From: an uncultured Marivita sp.
GTDB lineage: Bacteria > Pseudomonadota > Alphaproteobacteria > Rhodobacterales > Rhodobacteraceae
Reading direction: 5' to 3'
Assembly (NCBI RefSeq): GCF_947488135.1
Contig: NZ_CANKYW010000007.1
Coordinates: 62,001-126,000, forward strand
DNA: 64,000 nucleotides
The notes below the pieces were generated by a model, which did no database searches, was not told where the DNA came from, and worked only from the letters and a program-made list of their open reading frames with translations. The number at the start of each line of letters is the position of its first letter. Within the stretch, counting starts at the first letter, position 1. A program made the position numbers and the translations under genes. This document shows positions 1-9,511 of the stretch, in pieces.

Positions 1-777
1 CTGACGGTCTGCGACAGCGCCTATTGGAAGAAAGCGGGCAAGAACCGACCCGAGGCGCATCAGCTGCGCCAGACCTTCAACGCCACCCGTGCCCTGCGCG
101 CGGCCGAGGGCACGGTCGACTGGCTTGGTCATATCGACACGGACGAATTCATCCTGAGCGACACCAAATTGTCTTCGGCGCTGAAAGCGGTCCCCAAGGA
201 CATGGCCGGCGCACGGCTTTACCCGGCCGAGGCGCTTGCCACTCCCGTGCCGGGCGAAATGCCCCGCCACTTCAAACTGCGCACAACTGCGGACGGTGTC
301 GCGGCGACCGCCGTGACCGAGATCTACCCGACCTTCGGCAGCTACATCCGCGGCGGTTTCCTGAGCCATCTCGCGGGCAAGGTCTTCGCGCGCACCGGCC
401 TCGGCAATATCCGCCTCGCCATCCACCGGCTGCGCATCAAGGGCGAGGACGTGCTCAACACCGCCACTCTGAACAACGCGGTGGTCGGTCACCTGCACGC
501 GCCCGATTGGGAAAGGTTCATCACCAAGCTCGATTTTCGCCAGACCAAGGGCTCATACCGCATCAAATCCGACGACGCGCTCAAGAATATCGGGCATCTT
601 CTGCAATACCTGCGCAACGAGGAAGGCGAGGACGGTCTGCGGCAGTTCTTCGACGAAGTCTGTCTGGATTCGCCAGACCTGCGCAAAGGCCTGAAAAAGC
701 ATGGTTTGCTGCTCTCGCCGCGCTTTGATCCAGACGCCGCCGTCGAACGTGTCTTCGGTGTGCAGCTCAATCGTTGA
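1..777 (+). CDS. Family 2-like glycosyltransferase, 3' part only
   Basis: The frame is open from base 1 to a TGA at 775-777, so the start lies to the left of the window and 258 C-terminal residues are visible. The segment GHIDTDEFIL (codons from about base 130) is the DxD-type metal/nucleotide-sugar motif typical of the Glyco_tranf_2_4 group, preceded by a conserved-looking stretch with NATRAL. These proteins are common in Roseobacter genomes as putative polysaccharide glycosyltransferases. Acceptor and donor cannot be inferred. The family assignment rests on the DTDE motif and overall look; no neighbours to the left are visible. Confidence 0.75.
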   Translation: MTVCDSAYWKKAGKNRPEAHQLRQTFNATRALRAAEGTVDWLGHIDTDEFILSDTKLSSALKAVPKDMAGARLYPAEALATPVPGEMPRHFKLRTTADGVAATAVTEIYPTFGSYIRGGFLSHLAGKVFARTGLGNIRLAIHRLRIKGEDVLNTATLNNAVVGHLHAPDWERFITKLDFRQTKGSYRIKSDDALKNIGHLLQYLRNEEGEDGLRQFFDEVCLDSPDLRKGLKKHGLLLSPRFDPDAAVERVFGVQLNR

Positions 778-1001
778 CGAACCGGAAACAATCGCCGCAT
801 CGCCCCTTGGTTTGTTGCGACACCGCCACCATATCTGTGTCGGCCAAGGCACATCCGCGCAGGCATGTGCAGCCTCATTGACCCGCCCCACTTCCGCGAG
901 TACATACGCGGGCAGATCGTGACTGTGGATAAACACAGGGCCATACGGGCCGGATCGCAACAGACGCGCGGGCGCAGTCAGTCCGTGAATAACGGATACA
1001 C

Positions 1002-2483
1002 ATGACAAAATTCTCTGAGTTGAACCTCAACCCGAAAGTTCTGAAAGCTGTCGAAGAGGCGGGTTACGATACGCCCACGCCCATTCAGGCAGGCGCCATT
1101 CCTCCCGCCCTCGAAGGGCGCGACGTTTTGGGCATCGCCCAGACCGGAACCGGCAAGACCGCCAGCTTCACGCTGCCGATGATCACGCTGCTCGCCCGCG
1201 GGCGTGCCCGCGCGCGCATGCCGCGCAGTCTTGTGCTGTGCCCGACGCGCGAACTGGCCGCACAGGTGGCGGAAAACTTCGACACCTATGCCAAGCATGT
1301 GAAACTGACCAAGGCGCTGCTGATCGGCGGGGTCAGCTTCAAGGAACAGGACCTGCTGATCGACAAGGGCGTCGATGTTCTCATCGCCACACCCGGCCGC
1401 CTGCTCGACCATTTCGAACGCGGCAAGCTGCTGTTGACCGGCGTGCAGGTCATGGTGGTGGACGAGGCCGACCGGATGCTCGACATGGGGTTCATCCCCG
1501 ATATCGAACGCATTTTCAGCCTTACGCCCTTCACCCGTCAGACGCTGTTCTTCTCGGCCACCATGGCGCCCGAGATCGAGCGCATCACCAACACCTTCCT
1601 GTCGGCCCCGGCCCGCATCGAAGTCGCCCGTCAGGCCTCGGCCTCCGAGACCATCGAACAGGGCGTCGTGATGTTCAAGGCATCCCGCCGTGATCGCGAA
1701 GGCACCGAAAAGCGCGCGCTCCTGCGCAAGCTGATCGACAACGAAGGCGACAAGTGTTCGAACGCCATCGTCTTCTGCAACCGCAAGACGGATGTGGATA
1801 TCGTCGCCAAATCGCTCAAGAAGTACGGCTACGACGCGGCCCCGATCCATGGTGATCTGGACCAGTCGCAGCGCACCAAGACGCTTGATGGCTTCCGCGA
1901 TGGCAGCCTGCGGTTCCTCATCGCGTCCGACGTCGCCGCACGCGGCCTCGACGTGCCAGCGGTCAGCCACGTCTTCAACTTCGATGTGCCCAGCCACGCC
2001 GAGGACTACGTGCATAGAATCGGCCGAACCGGCCGTGCCGGGCGCGATGGCAAGGCTCTGATGATCTGTAGCCCGCGCGACGAAAAGAACTTCGACGCCA
2101 TCGAACGCCTGCTGCAAAAAGACATCCCTCGCGTGGACAATCCTCTGGGCCAAGCCGCGCCGGAGGCGTCAGACGCGACACAGGACGACAAGAAAGACAG
2201 CAAGCCCCGCCGCAGCAGTCGGAGCGGACGCGGTCGTAGCAAGCAGACCGAGGCCGAAGCGGTCCAGGTTCAGGACACCAAGCAGACAACCGTTGAAAAA
2301 GACGCTCCTGCGCGGACACAGCCAGAACCGAAGGTGCAGCAAGACACGTCTCAAGTTGGGTCCGACAAGGGCAACCGCAACCGCCGCAATGACCGCGGCG
2401 GACGCGATAACAACGTTGTCGGCATGGGCGACCACATGCCGTCCTTTATCGCCAAAAGCTTCGACGAACGCCGCGCTGGCTGA
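1002..2483 (+). CDS. rhlE: DEAD-box ATP-dependent RNA helicase, RhlE-like
   Basis: This 493-aa RNA helicase unwinds RNA duplexes with ATP and probably acts in RNA turnover or ribosome assembly. All core motifs are present in order: a Q motif near residues 22-29, Walker A AQTGTGKT at 46-53, DEAD at 154-157, SAT at 185-187 and HRIGRTGR at 338-345. After residue 380 comes a low-complexity tail rich in Lys, Arg, Gln and Asp with RGR/RGG-like pieces, usual for cold-shock type helicases and thought to bind RNA. The gene is monocistronic and ends in a hairpin repeat shared with a convergent gene. The exact subfamily (RhlE or another) is inferred from overall similarity. Confidence 0.93.
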   Translation: MTKFSELNLNPKVLKAVEEAGYDTPTPIQAGAIPPALEGRDVLGIAQTGTGKTASFTLPMITLLARGRARARMPRSLVLCPTRELAAQVAENFDTYAKHVKLTKALLIGGVSFKEQDLLIDKGVDVLIATPGRLLDHFERGKLLLTGVQVMVVDEADRMLDMGFIPDIERIFSLTPFTRQTLFFSATMAPEIERITNTFLSAPARIEVARQASASETIEQGVVMFKASRRDREGTEKRALLRKLIDNEGDKCSNAIVFCNRKTDVDIVAKSLKKYGYDAAPIHGDLDQSQRTKTLDGFRDGSLRFLIASDVAARGLDVPAVSHVFNFDVPSHAEDYVHRIGRTGRAGRDGKALMICSPRDEKNFDAIERLLQKDIPRVDNPLGQAAPEASDATQDDKKDSKPRRSSRSGRGRSKQTEAEAVQVQDTKQTTVEKDAPARTQPEPKVQQDTSQVGSDKGNRNRRNDRGGRDNNVVGMGDHMPSFIAKSFDERRAG

Positions 2484-2497
2484 CGGTTCAGGGCAGA

Positions 2498-2538
2498 GTT
2501 TCCGGCACCGGAAACGCGGCGATGCGTCGACGCATCGC
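2498..2538. repeat. Two-hairpin intergenic repeat, copy 1
   Basis: Two adjacent inverted repeats lie between the convergent helicase and gph genes. The first (2498-2515) has arms GTTTCCGG/CCGGAAAC around CA. The second (2519-2538) is a perfect 20-bp palindrome with half-site GCGATGCGTC. A near-identical pair occurs at 57490-57530, also between convergent genes. It probably works as a bidirectional transcription end or mRNA 3' stabiliser; there is no strong T tract. Confidence 0.75.
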
Positions 2539-2542
2539 CCGC

Positions 2543-3199
2543 CTAGATCGGCCGCATCAAGTCCCGACAAATCGACGGCACATCCTCGAACCGTTCGAAC
2601 GCACGGTCATGCGGGATTTCGTCGACGGATTTCGTCCGGATGCCCTCGGTAAAGAAGGCAAACGGCACCCCTGCCCGCTGCGCGGTCTCGGCATCCACAT
2701 CGCTGTCGCCGACATAGACACCCTCGGTCGCGCCCATGCGTTCGAATGCCAATCGCAACGGCGCCGGATCCGGTTTGCGCACAGACAACGTGTCGCCCGC
2801 GATGATCGCATCGAACCATCTGGTCAGGTCCACCGCGTCCAACACCGCGGCCAAAGGCCCGCCCGGCTTGTTGGTGCAAATGCCCACCTTGATCCCCTCG
2901 GCTCGCAGCGCCTGAACCGCCTCGATGGCACCGGGGAACACGCGCGTGCGCCCCGTGCTGGCTTTGTAATGCGTGATGAACTCTGCCAAAAGCGGGTCGA
3001 ACTGGTCCGCCTCCAACGCAGTCGCCGCGATCAGGCGGTCAAGGAACACCCGTTCGCCCATGCCGACAAATCCACCGATCTGTGCCTGCGGCAACGGATC
3101 AAGCCCGTGATCGGCCAGAAGCGCATTCGCCGCCGCCGCGATGTCCGGCAGACTGTCGATCAGCGTTCCGTCGAGGTCAAAGACAACGCCCCGCGTCAT
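2543..3199 (-). CDS. gph: Phosphoglycolate phosphatase (HAD family)
   Basis: This 218-aa haloacid-dehalogenase family phosphatase is predicted to hydrolyse 2-phosphoglycolate. Motif I is FDLDGT with the nucleophile Asp8 and Asp10; motif II is ICTNKP near residue 108; the motif III lysine is in RKPDP; motif IV is GDSDVD. The cap domain position fits Gph. The start codon overlaps the rnj stop by four bases (ATGA), so it is translationally coupled to rnj. A second Gph-like protein is encoded at 37199-37861, so which of the two is the main phosphoglycolate phosphatase is not settled by sequence. Confidence 0.88.
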   Translation of the reverse strand: MTRGVVFDLDGTLIDSLPDIAAAANALLADHGLDPLPQAQIGGFVGMGERVFLDRLIAATALEADQFDPLLAEFITHYKASTGRTRVFPGAIEAVQALRAEGIKVGICTNKPGGPLAAVLDAVDLTRWFDAIIAGDTLSVRKPDPAPLRLAFERMGATEGVYVGDSDVDAETAQRAGVPFAFFTEGIRTKSVDEIPHDRAFERFEDVPSICRDLMRPI

Positions 3200-4863
3200 G
3201 CCAACCTGCTGATAACCACAGTGACCTCGGGCTTCTTGCCGATCTCGTTCTGCGTCGTCTGACGCGCGATCCGGCGCAACCCTTCTTCAAGCTTGTCATC
3301 GTCCGTGATGGTTTTCTCACCGGCTCGCCCGATGAATTGCGACAGGTCTTCCTCCAGCGCATCCACCAGCGGCGCATTGTTCCGGCCCATTTCCGGCAGC
3401 CCCATGATCTCGCACCACGGCTCACCCAGCATGTCGTCCTGTTCATCAAGGATGACCGTCACGATCACATGCCCATTGAGCGCCATGCGGATCCGGTCGC
3501 GCACGATCCCGTCCATCGCACCGATCTTCACCGACCCGTCCAGATAGGTGCGACCCGTCTCGACATATTCCGCGACCGTGGGCTCGTTGCCCGACAGATC
3601 CATCATCATCCCGTTCACGGCCAACACGCCCTTGCGACCGCCCGCACCCGCGACCTTCACATGCTCGCGCAGGTGGCGGTGTTCGCCGTGCATCGGAATG
3701 ACAAGCTGCGGATTGACCAAGCCGTGGATGGTCTCGAGATCGGGCCGATTGGCATGGCCCGACACGTGATACTTGCCGCTGCTGTCATCGACCACATCCA
3801 CACCCTGCTCCGAAAACGCGTTCATGATGCTGATCACGCCACGCTCGTTGCCGGGAATGGTCTTGGAGGAGAACAGGAACAGATCGCCCTCGGCCATCGT
3901 CAGGCCCTGGTACTTGCCCCGCGCCAGCTGCGCCGAGGCCGCCCGGCGTTCGCCCTGGCTCCCCGTCACGATGAGCATCAGGTTCTCGCGCGGAATCTGC
4001 GTCGCCTCTTCCGGGCTGATCACGCTCGGGAAATCAGAGAGGACACCTGTGGTGATCGACGCCTCGATCATCCGCCGCATCGCCCGCCCCAGCAGACAGA
4101 CCGACCGACCGGCCCGCACCGCAGCCTCGGCCAGCGTCTTGACCCGCGCCACGTTGGACGCGAACGTGGTGGCCACAACCATCCCGGTTGCCTCGCGCAC
4201 CAGCGTTTCGATCTCGGGTCCGACCGTCGCTTCCGACCGCCCTTCGTGCAGGGAAAACACGTTCGTGGAATCGCAGACCAGCGCCTTCACACCCGGCTTG
4301 CCCACCTCTTCCCAAAGCGCGCGGTCGAACGGCTCTCCCACCACGGGGGTTTCGTCGATCTTGAAATCCCCCGAATGCACCAAACGTCCCTTCGGCGTGT
4401 CGATCACGAGCCCCGAGCTTTCGGGGATCGAATGCGAGATCGGCACGAAACCCACCTTGAACGGGCCCGCCTCGATGGTTTCGGGCCAGGGTGACACGGT
4501 GCGCACGGTTTCAGGCGACTGCCCCGCATCCTCCATCTTCAACCGTGCGATATGCGCCGTGAAGGCCCGCGCGTAGATCGGCGCGCCAAGCTCTTCCCAA
4601 AAATGCCCCACCGCACCGACATGGTCTTCATGCGCGTGGGTGATGAAGATCGCCTCGAGCTGGTTGCGCCGTTCTTTCAGCCAGGTGATGTCCGGCAGGA
4701 TCAGATCGACCCCCGGCGTGCTGTCCATGTCCGGGAAGGTCACGCCCAGATCGACAAGGATCAGCCGCTCTTTCCCCGGTTTGCCGTAGCCATAGACATA
4801 GGCATTCATGCCAATTTCGCCGGCCCCGCCAAGGGGCAGGTAGATGATCCGTTCACCGCTCAT
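3196..4863 (-). CDS. rnj: Ribonuclease J
   Basis: This 555-aa metallo-beta-lactamase/beta-CASP ribonuclease processes and degrades RNA (5'-3' exonuclease and endonuclease in characterised homologues). The zinc-binding signature HAHEDH is at residues 76-81, preceded by the usual N-terminal IYLPLGGAGEIGMN. Length and C-terminal domain match alphaproteobacterial RNase J. It starts three bases after the coaX stop and overlaps gph by four bases. The order coaX-rnj downstream of nuo and birA is often seen in Rhodobacteraceae. The protein should be cytoplasmic. Confidence 0.95.
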   Translation of the reverse strand: MSGERIIYLPLGGAGEIGMNAYVYGYGKPGKERLILVDLGVTFPDMDSTPGVDLILPDITWLKERRNQLEAIFITHAHEDHVGAVGHFWEELGAPIYARAFTAHIARLKMEDAGQSPETVRTVSPWPETIEAGPFKVGFVPISHSIPESSGLVIDTPKGRLVHSGDFKIDETPVVGEPFDRALWEEVGKPGVKALVCDSTNVFSLHEGRSEATVGPEIETLVREATGMVVATTFASNVARVKTLAEAAVRAGRSVCLLGRAMRRMIEASITTGVLSDFPSVISPEEATQIPRENLMLIVTGSQGERRAASAQLARGKYQGLTMAEGDLFLFSSKTIPGNERGVISIMNAFSEQGVDVVDDSSGKYHVSGHANRPDLETIHGLVNPQLVIPMHGEHRHLREHVKVAGAGGRKGVLAVNGMMMDLSGNEPTVAEYVETGRTYLDGSVKIGAMDGIVRDRIRMALNGHVIVTVILDEQDDMLGEPWCEIMGLPEMGRNNAPLVDALEEDLSQFIGRAGEKTITDDDKLEEGLRRIARQTTQNEIGKKPEVTVVISRLA

Positions 4864-4866
4864 GAT

Positions 4867-5640
4867 TTATCCGTTTTCTGTGTTGTAAGAGTGGATGACC
4901 GTCAGACCGTGCATGGTCAGGTCATCTTCAATCGTGTCAAATAGCAGCTCACCCTGTGCAAACAAGGGAGCAAGCCCGCCGGTTCCAATGACCTTCATCG
5001 GTTTGCCGTATTCAGCCTTTATCCGCGTGGTGATCCCCTGGATCAACCCGACATAGCCCCAGAACACCCCGGACTGGATACAGGCCACGGTATTGGTGCC
5101 GATCACCTTCTCGGGCTGGGAAATGTCCACATGCGGCAGCGCCGCCGCCCCCTGGTGCAGCGCCTCGAGCGACAGGTTCACCCCCGGCGCGATCACCCCG
5201 CCGACATAGGCGCCGTCCTCGGCCACCACGTCGAAATTGGTCGCGGTGCCGAAATCCACCACCACCACGTCACCACCATGCCGATCAAAGGCCCCCGCTG
5301 CATTGGCAAGCCGGTCCGGCCCCACCCCGGTGCCCGCATCCACACGCGGCGCATGGGGCAACAGGCACTCGGGCTTGCCGACCACGATGGGCCGCACGCC
5401 AAAGAACCGGTCCGAGAACACCCGCAGGTTCCACACCACGCGCGGCACGGTGGACGAAATGATCACATCCGAAATATCCGCCTCGATGCCGTAATGCTTG
5501 ATCAGGGTCGAGAACCACGTGAAATAGGCATCCGCCGTGCGCCCGTGATGGGTCGAAGTGCGCAGCGTACACAGGAACCGCTCCCCGTCCCAAATGGAGA
5601 ACACGGTGTTGGTGTTGCCGCAATCAATACACAGAAGCAT
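4867..5640 (-). CDS. coaX: Type III pantothenate kinase
   Basis: This 257-aa CoaX catalyses the first step of coenzyme A synthesis, ATP-dependent phosphorylation of pantothenate. The ATP-binding DCGNTNT (residues 6-12), GPDRLAN, DFGTATNFD and GGVIAPG motifs of the ASKHA-fold type III enzymes are all present. The frame stays open further upstream, but the ATG at 5638-5640 gives MLLCIDCGNTN, which fits the family N-terminus. It follows birA by 11 bases and is almost contiguous with rnj. Type III kinases need a monovalent cation and are not inhibited by CoA (family knowledge). Confidence 0.95.
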   Translation of the reverse strand: MLLCIDCGNTNTVFSIWDGERFLCTLRTSTHHGRTADAYFTWFSTLIKHYGIEADISDVIISSTVPRVVWNLRVFSDRFFGVRPIVVGKPECLLPHAPRVDAGTGVGPDRLANAAGAFDRHGGDVVVVDFGTATNFDVVAEDGAYVGGVIAPGVNLSLEALHQGAAALPHVDISQPEKVIGTNTVACIQSGVFWGYVGLIQGITTRIKAEYGKPMKVIGTGGLAPLFAQGELLFDTIEDDLTMHGLTVIHSYNTENG

Positions 5641-5651
5641 CGCCCTGCCCC

Positions 5652-6404
5652 TCAAAAGAAGATATCCGCCGCCGCGATGGCCTGGCGGGTTGACCCGGTG
5701 TTTAGGACGATCCGCCCCTCGGCGTCCACTGTCTCGAAACGTCCGGTGATCTCGGTCTCGCCCATGCGCGCGGTGACGCGCTCGCCCAACCGCGCCGCCC
5801 GCGCCAGCCACGCCTCGCGAATGGGTCCGAACCCGTAGGTCACGAACTGCGCCTCGTGCCGCGCGAAAGCCGCGGCCAGCATGTCCAGGAACACTTCCGG
5901 CCCCACTTCGACACCCAAGGCCGACAGCACCGATACGGGCGGCACCGCCCGCGCCTCGACCTCCGAAAGGGCGGGTGCGGCAACCAGGTTCACGCCGATC
6001 CCGATGGCCAGATGCGACCCAAGGCTTTCCAGCAGGATCCCCGCCACCTTGCCCCCGGTCAGAAGCACGTCATTCGGCCATTTGAGCGCAAGCCCGTCCA
6101 CCCGGCCCGACACCGCCACCAGCGCATCGTAAAGGGCCAGCGCCGCGACGAAACTCCGCAGCGCCCGACGGTCGGGCGCGTCCGACGTCGGCATCACCAG
6201 CGTGGCCGCGAAATTGCCGTCCGGGTTCACCCAGGCCCGTCCGCGTCGCCCGCGCGCCGCCGTCTGCCGCAGCGCACAAATCCAAGTCGGCCCCGAAAGC
6301 CCCGGCGCCTGCCGCGCCGCCTCGAGCATGGTGCTGTCCACCTCGGCCAGCACCTGCCGCCCGTATCCCGCAGGCCAGTCAACCAAGGCACACTGCTCCT
6401 TCAT
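5652..6404 (-). CDS. birA: Biotin--[acetyl-CoA-carboxylase] ligase
   Basis: This 250-aa class I biotin protein ligase attaches biotin to carboxyl-carrier lysines, here presumably including MccA (29006-30946). The catalytic domain shows QTAARGRRGRAW (biotinyl-AMP loop), ALKWPNDVLL and KVAGILLE. There is no N-terminal helix-turn-helix, so it is not a BirA-type repressor. The ATG at 6402-6404 was chosen because the homologous region begins shortly after it; upstream sequence in frame resembles intergenic DNA including the nuo terminator. It is the first gene after that terminator, followed by coaX, rnj and gph. Confidence 0.92.
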   Translation of the reverse strand: MKEQCALVDWPAGYGRQVLAEVDSTMLEAARQAPGLSGPTWICALRQTAARGRRGRAWVNPDGNFAATLVMPTSDAPDRRALRSFVAALALYDALVAVSGRVDGLALKWPNDVLLTGGKVAGILLESLGSHLAIGIGVNLVAAPALSEVEARAVPPVSVLSALGVEVGPEVFLDMLAAAFARHEAQFVTYGFGPIREAWLARAARLGERVTARMGETEITGRFETVDAEGRIVLNTGSTRQAIAAADIFF

Positions 6405-6454
6405 CTTGCCAGATAAACTCCCGCCGGAGGCTTTGCGACCCGCGCAGCGGGGCG

Positions 6455-6486
6455 CAAAAAACAAAGCGACGCGCCAGAGGCGCGTC
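6455..6486 (-). terminator. Rho-independent terminator after nuoN
   Basis: On the minus strand an 8-bp stem GACGCGCC / GGCGCGTC with a 3-nt loop (6468-6486) is followed by GCTTTGTTTTTT (6467-6455). It lies 25 bases past the nuoN stop and before birA, so it should end the nuo transcript. Confidence 0.8.
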
Positions 6487-6511
6487 ACATTGTTTCAACG
6501 GTGTCAGAGGC

Positions 6512-7954
6512 TTAGTTGACAAGGGTCGCCGCTGCCGCTGCCGCCGCGCCTTCGATCCCGAAGAGGTTGACGACACCGACCACCATGATCACCGCGCTGG
6601 CCATCAACATGCCCCAGAGCACCGGCGACTTGTTGCCGTCCAGCGCGTCATCCCGCTCTTCGCCGAAATACATGTAGAACACAATCCGCAGGTAATAGAA
6701 CGCGCCGATCACCGATGCGATCACGCCGGCAATCGCCAGCCATGCCAACCCGGCCTCATACGCCGCGCGCAGCACGTAGAGCTTGCCGAAGAAGCCCACC
6801 AGCGGCGGCACACCTGCCAGGGAGAACAGCAACACCAGCATCGCCAGCGCCTTGCCCGGCTCACGCTTGGAGTACATGTTGAGCGACGCGATGTTGGACA
6901 CCGGCTGCCCGTCCCGCTGCATCGACAGGATGAAGGCGAAGGTGCCCACATTCATCGTCACGTAGATCGCCATGTAGATCAGCATCGCCTGAACGCCGAA
7001 CGCCGTGCCGGCCGCCAGCCCCATCAGTGCGTAGCCCATATGCGCGATGGACGAGAACGCCATCAGGCGCTTGATGTCGGTCTGACCAATCGCGGCAATC
7101 GCGCCAAGGAACATGGACAGCAGGGACAAGAGCGCGATCACTTGGCTCCAATCGCTCACGGCACTTCCGAAGGCGTCATGCATGACCCGCGCAAACAGCG
7201 CCATCGCCGCCACTTTCGGAGCGGTGGCGAAGAACGCCGTCACCGGCGTCGGAGAGCCTTCGTAGACATCCGGCGTCCACATGTGGAACGGCACAGCGGA
7301 TACCTTGAACGCAAGGCCGGAGATCAGGAACACCAAACCGAAGAGCAGGCCCAGCGACACGCCGCCCTCGCTCGCCGTCTGGATGATGCCCGAGAACAGC
7401 GTTGTGCCGGAATACCCATAGACGAGCGACGCGCCGTAAAGCAGCAGCCCCGACGACAGCGCGCCCAGCACGAAATACTTGAGACCGGCTTCGGTGGATT
7501 TCAGGCTATCGCGCCGCAGCGACGCCACGACATAAAGCGCCAGCGACTGAAGCTCGAGCCCCATGTAAAGCGCCATCAGGTCGCCCGCCGACACCATCAT
7601 CATCATGCCGACCACGGCCAGCGCGATCAGCAGCGGGTATTCGAACCGCAGCAATCCGCGACGCGTCATGTAGGCCTCGGACATCAGCAGCACCGCCGCT
7701 GCCGACACAAGGATGACCACCTTGGCGAACCGCGCAAACCCGTCGTCGATGAACATGCCGTTGAAGGCGACGTTGGTGCCACCCCCGTTCAGACCGATCC
7801 ACACGGCAAGCGCCAGGAACAGACCGCTCGTGGCCCAGACCAGCAGCGATGCCACGCCGTCCTTGACGGTGTAGACCGCACCCAGAAGTGCGACCATCGC
7901 GTAGACCGCCAGCACGATTTCCGGCAGGATGATACCCAGATCAGCCGAGAGCAT
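6512..7954 (-). CDS. nuoN: NADH-quinone oxidoreductase subunit N
   Basis: This 480-aa antiporter-like membrane subunit of complex I is one of the three proton-pumping subunits (L, M, N). The protein is hydrophobic throughout with about 14 predicted transmembrane segments and ends in an Ala-rich tail. Conserved features visible are the lysine-bearing helix region around [17 protein letters not shown] and the [18 protein letters not shown] stretch typical of NuoN. It is the last gene of the operon, 12 bases after nuoM, followed by a terminator. Confidence 0.97.
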   Translation of the reverse strand: MLSADLGIILPEIVLAVYAMVALLGAVYTVKDGVASLLVWATSGLFLALAVWIGLNGGGTNVAFNGMFIDDGFARFAKVVILVSAAAVLLMSEAYMTRRGLLRFEYPLLIALAVVGMMMMVSAGDLMALYMGLELQSLALYVVASLRRDSLKSTEAGLKYFVLGALSSGLLLYGASLVYGYSGTTLFSGIIQTASEGGVSLGLLFGLVFLISGLAFKVSAVPFHMWTPDVYEGSPTPVTAFFATAPKVAAMALFARVMHDAFGSAVSDWSQVIALLSLLSMFLGAIAAIGQTDIKRLMAFSSIAHMGYALMGLAAGTAFGVQAMLIYMAIYVTMNVGTFAFILSMQRDGQPVSNIASLNMYSKREPGKALAMLVLLFSLAGVPPLVGFFGKLYVLRAAYEAGLAWLAIAGVIASVIGAFYYLRIVFYMYFGEERDDALDGNKSPVLWGMLMASAVIMVVGVVNLFGIEGAAAAAAATLVN

Positions 7955-7966
7955 AGCCCAGCCCCC

Positions 7967-9511
7967 TTATTCGCTATGCGCGACCTGCGTGGCGAGATCC
8001 GCCTCCGCAACCGCGACTTGATAGTTTGAAACCAGCGCCTCGACCGACGGCCCGATCGTGTCGAGGATCGGGGCCGGGTACACGCCAAAGAGGATCGTCG
8101 CCACCACCAGCGGCGCGAAGATCGCCCGCTCGCGGCGCGTCATGTCGGTGATGGTCTTGAGGCTTTCCTTGATGAGATCGCCAAGCACCACCCGGCGGTA
8201 CAGCCAAAGCGCATAGGCCGCCGACAGAATTACACCCGTTGTCGCCACCGCGGCGATCCAGGTGTTGACCTGGAAAATCCCCATCAGCGTCAGGAATTCC
8301 CCGATGAAGCCGGAGGTGCCCGGCAATCCGACATTGGCCATCGTGAACAACATGAAAATCAGCGCGTAGGCCGGCATCCGGTTCACCAGGCCGCCATAGG
8401 CGTCGATCTCGCGCGTGTGCATCCGGTCATAGATCACGCCGACGCAGAGGAAGAGCGCGCCCGAGATGAAGCCGTGGCTGATCATCTGGAAGATCGCCCC
8501 ATCCACACCTTGCTGGTTCGCTGCGAAGATGCCCATCGTCACATAGCCCATATGGGCGACCGACGAATAGGCGATGAGCTTTTTCATGTCTTCCTGCACC
8601 AGCGCCACCAGCGACGTGTAGACGATGGCGATCACCGACATCCACAGCACCAGCGGGGCCATGACATCGGACCCGACCGGGAACATCGGCAGGCTGAACC
8701 GCAGGAAGCCGTAGCCCCCCATCTTCAGAAGGATCGCCGCCAGAACCACCGACCCCGCGGTCGGCGCTTGCACGTGCGCGTCCGGCAACCATGTGTGGAC
8801 CGGCCACATCGGCATCTTCACCGCGAAGCTGGCGAAGAAGGCTAGGAACAGCAGCGTCTGCAACCCGCCGACGATCTGCACCCCGAGGATCGAGAAGCTC
8901 TCCGACCCGAACTGGTGCACCAGCAATTGCTCTATATCCGTGGTGCCCGCGTCCGAGAACATCGCCACCATCGCCACCAGCATCAGCACCGAGCCGAGGA
9001 AGGTGTAGAGGAAGAACTTGAACGACGCGTAGATGCGGTTCTTGCCGCCCCAGATCCCGATGATCAGAAACATCGGGATCAGACCCGCCTCGAAGAAGAG
9101 GTAGAACAGCACCAGATCTAGCGCCATGAACACGCCCAGCATGAGCGTCTCGAGGATCAAGAACGCGATCATGTATTCCTTGACGCGGTGGGTCACGTCC
9201 CAGCTTGCCGCGATGACCAGAGGCATCATGAAGGTGGTGAGCATCACGAACAGCACAGAAATGCCGTCGACCCCCATCTTGTACTGCATGCCAAGCAGCC
9301 ATTCGCCCTGCTCGACCATCTGGAACCCGGTGTTTTGCGGGTCGAACTGGAACAGGATGAAAAGCGAGATCAGGAACGTGGCCGAGGTCGCGATCAGCGC
9401 CAGCCACTTGGCATTCCGGTTCGCCGCCTCGTCGTCTCCGCGGAGGAACACGAGCAGGATCACCGCTGCCAGGGCTGGCAGGAAGGTGACGATGGACAGA
9501 AGGTTATCCAT
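7967..9511 (-). CDS. nuoM: NADH-quinone oxidoreductase subunit M
   Basis: This 514-aa proton-pumping antiporter-like subunit sits in the inner-membrane arm of complex I. It has multiple transmembrane helices, with the characteristic [24 protein letters not shown] region and the [18 protein letters not shown] segment carrying conserved lysines. Its ATG overlaps the nuoL TAA by one base (TAATG), a translational coupling arrangement. Length is normal for the family. Confidence 0.97.
   Translation of the reverse strand: MDNLLSIVTFLPALAAVILLVFLRGDDEAANRNAKWLALIATSATFLISLFILFQFDPQNTGFQMVEQGEWLLGMQYKMGVDGISVLFVMLTTFMMPLVIAASWDVTHRVKEYMIAFLILETLMLGVFMALDLVLFYLFFEAGLIPMFLIIGIWGGKNRIYASFKFFLYTFLGSVLMLVAMVAMFSDAGTTDIEQLLVHQFGSESFSILGVQIVGGLQTLLFLAFFASFAVKMPMWPVHTWLPDAHVQAPTAGSVVLAAILLKMGGYGFLRFSLPMFPVGSDVMAPLVLWMSVIAIVYTSLVALVQEDMKKLIAYSSVAHMGYVTMGIFAANQQGVDGAIFQMISHGFISGALFLCVGVIYDRMHTREIDAYGGLVNRMPAYALIFMLFTMANVGLPGTSGFIGEFLTLMGIFQVNTWIAAVATTGVILSAAYALWLYRRVVLGDLIKESLKTITDMTRRERAIFAPLVVATILFGVYPAPILDTIGPSVEALVSNYQVAVAEADLATQVAHSE

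Noticed and set aside
778-1001. Possible small gene or RNA in the gap before the helicase gene
   Set aside because: Open frames there have no ribosome-binding site or recognisable composition, and no tRNA-like or strong terminator fold was found.
978-2153. Open frame of 391 codons on the minus strand
   Set aside because: Antisense to the DEAD-box helicase, whose motifs are all intact.
3082-4494. Open frame of 470 codons on the plus strand
   Set aside because: Antisense to rnj and gph, Arg/His-rich translation with no motifs.
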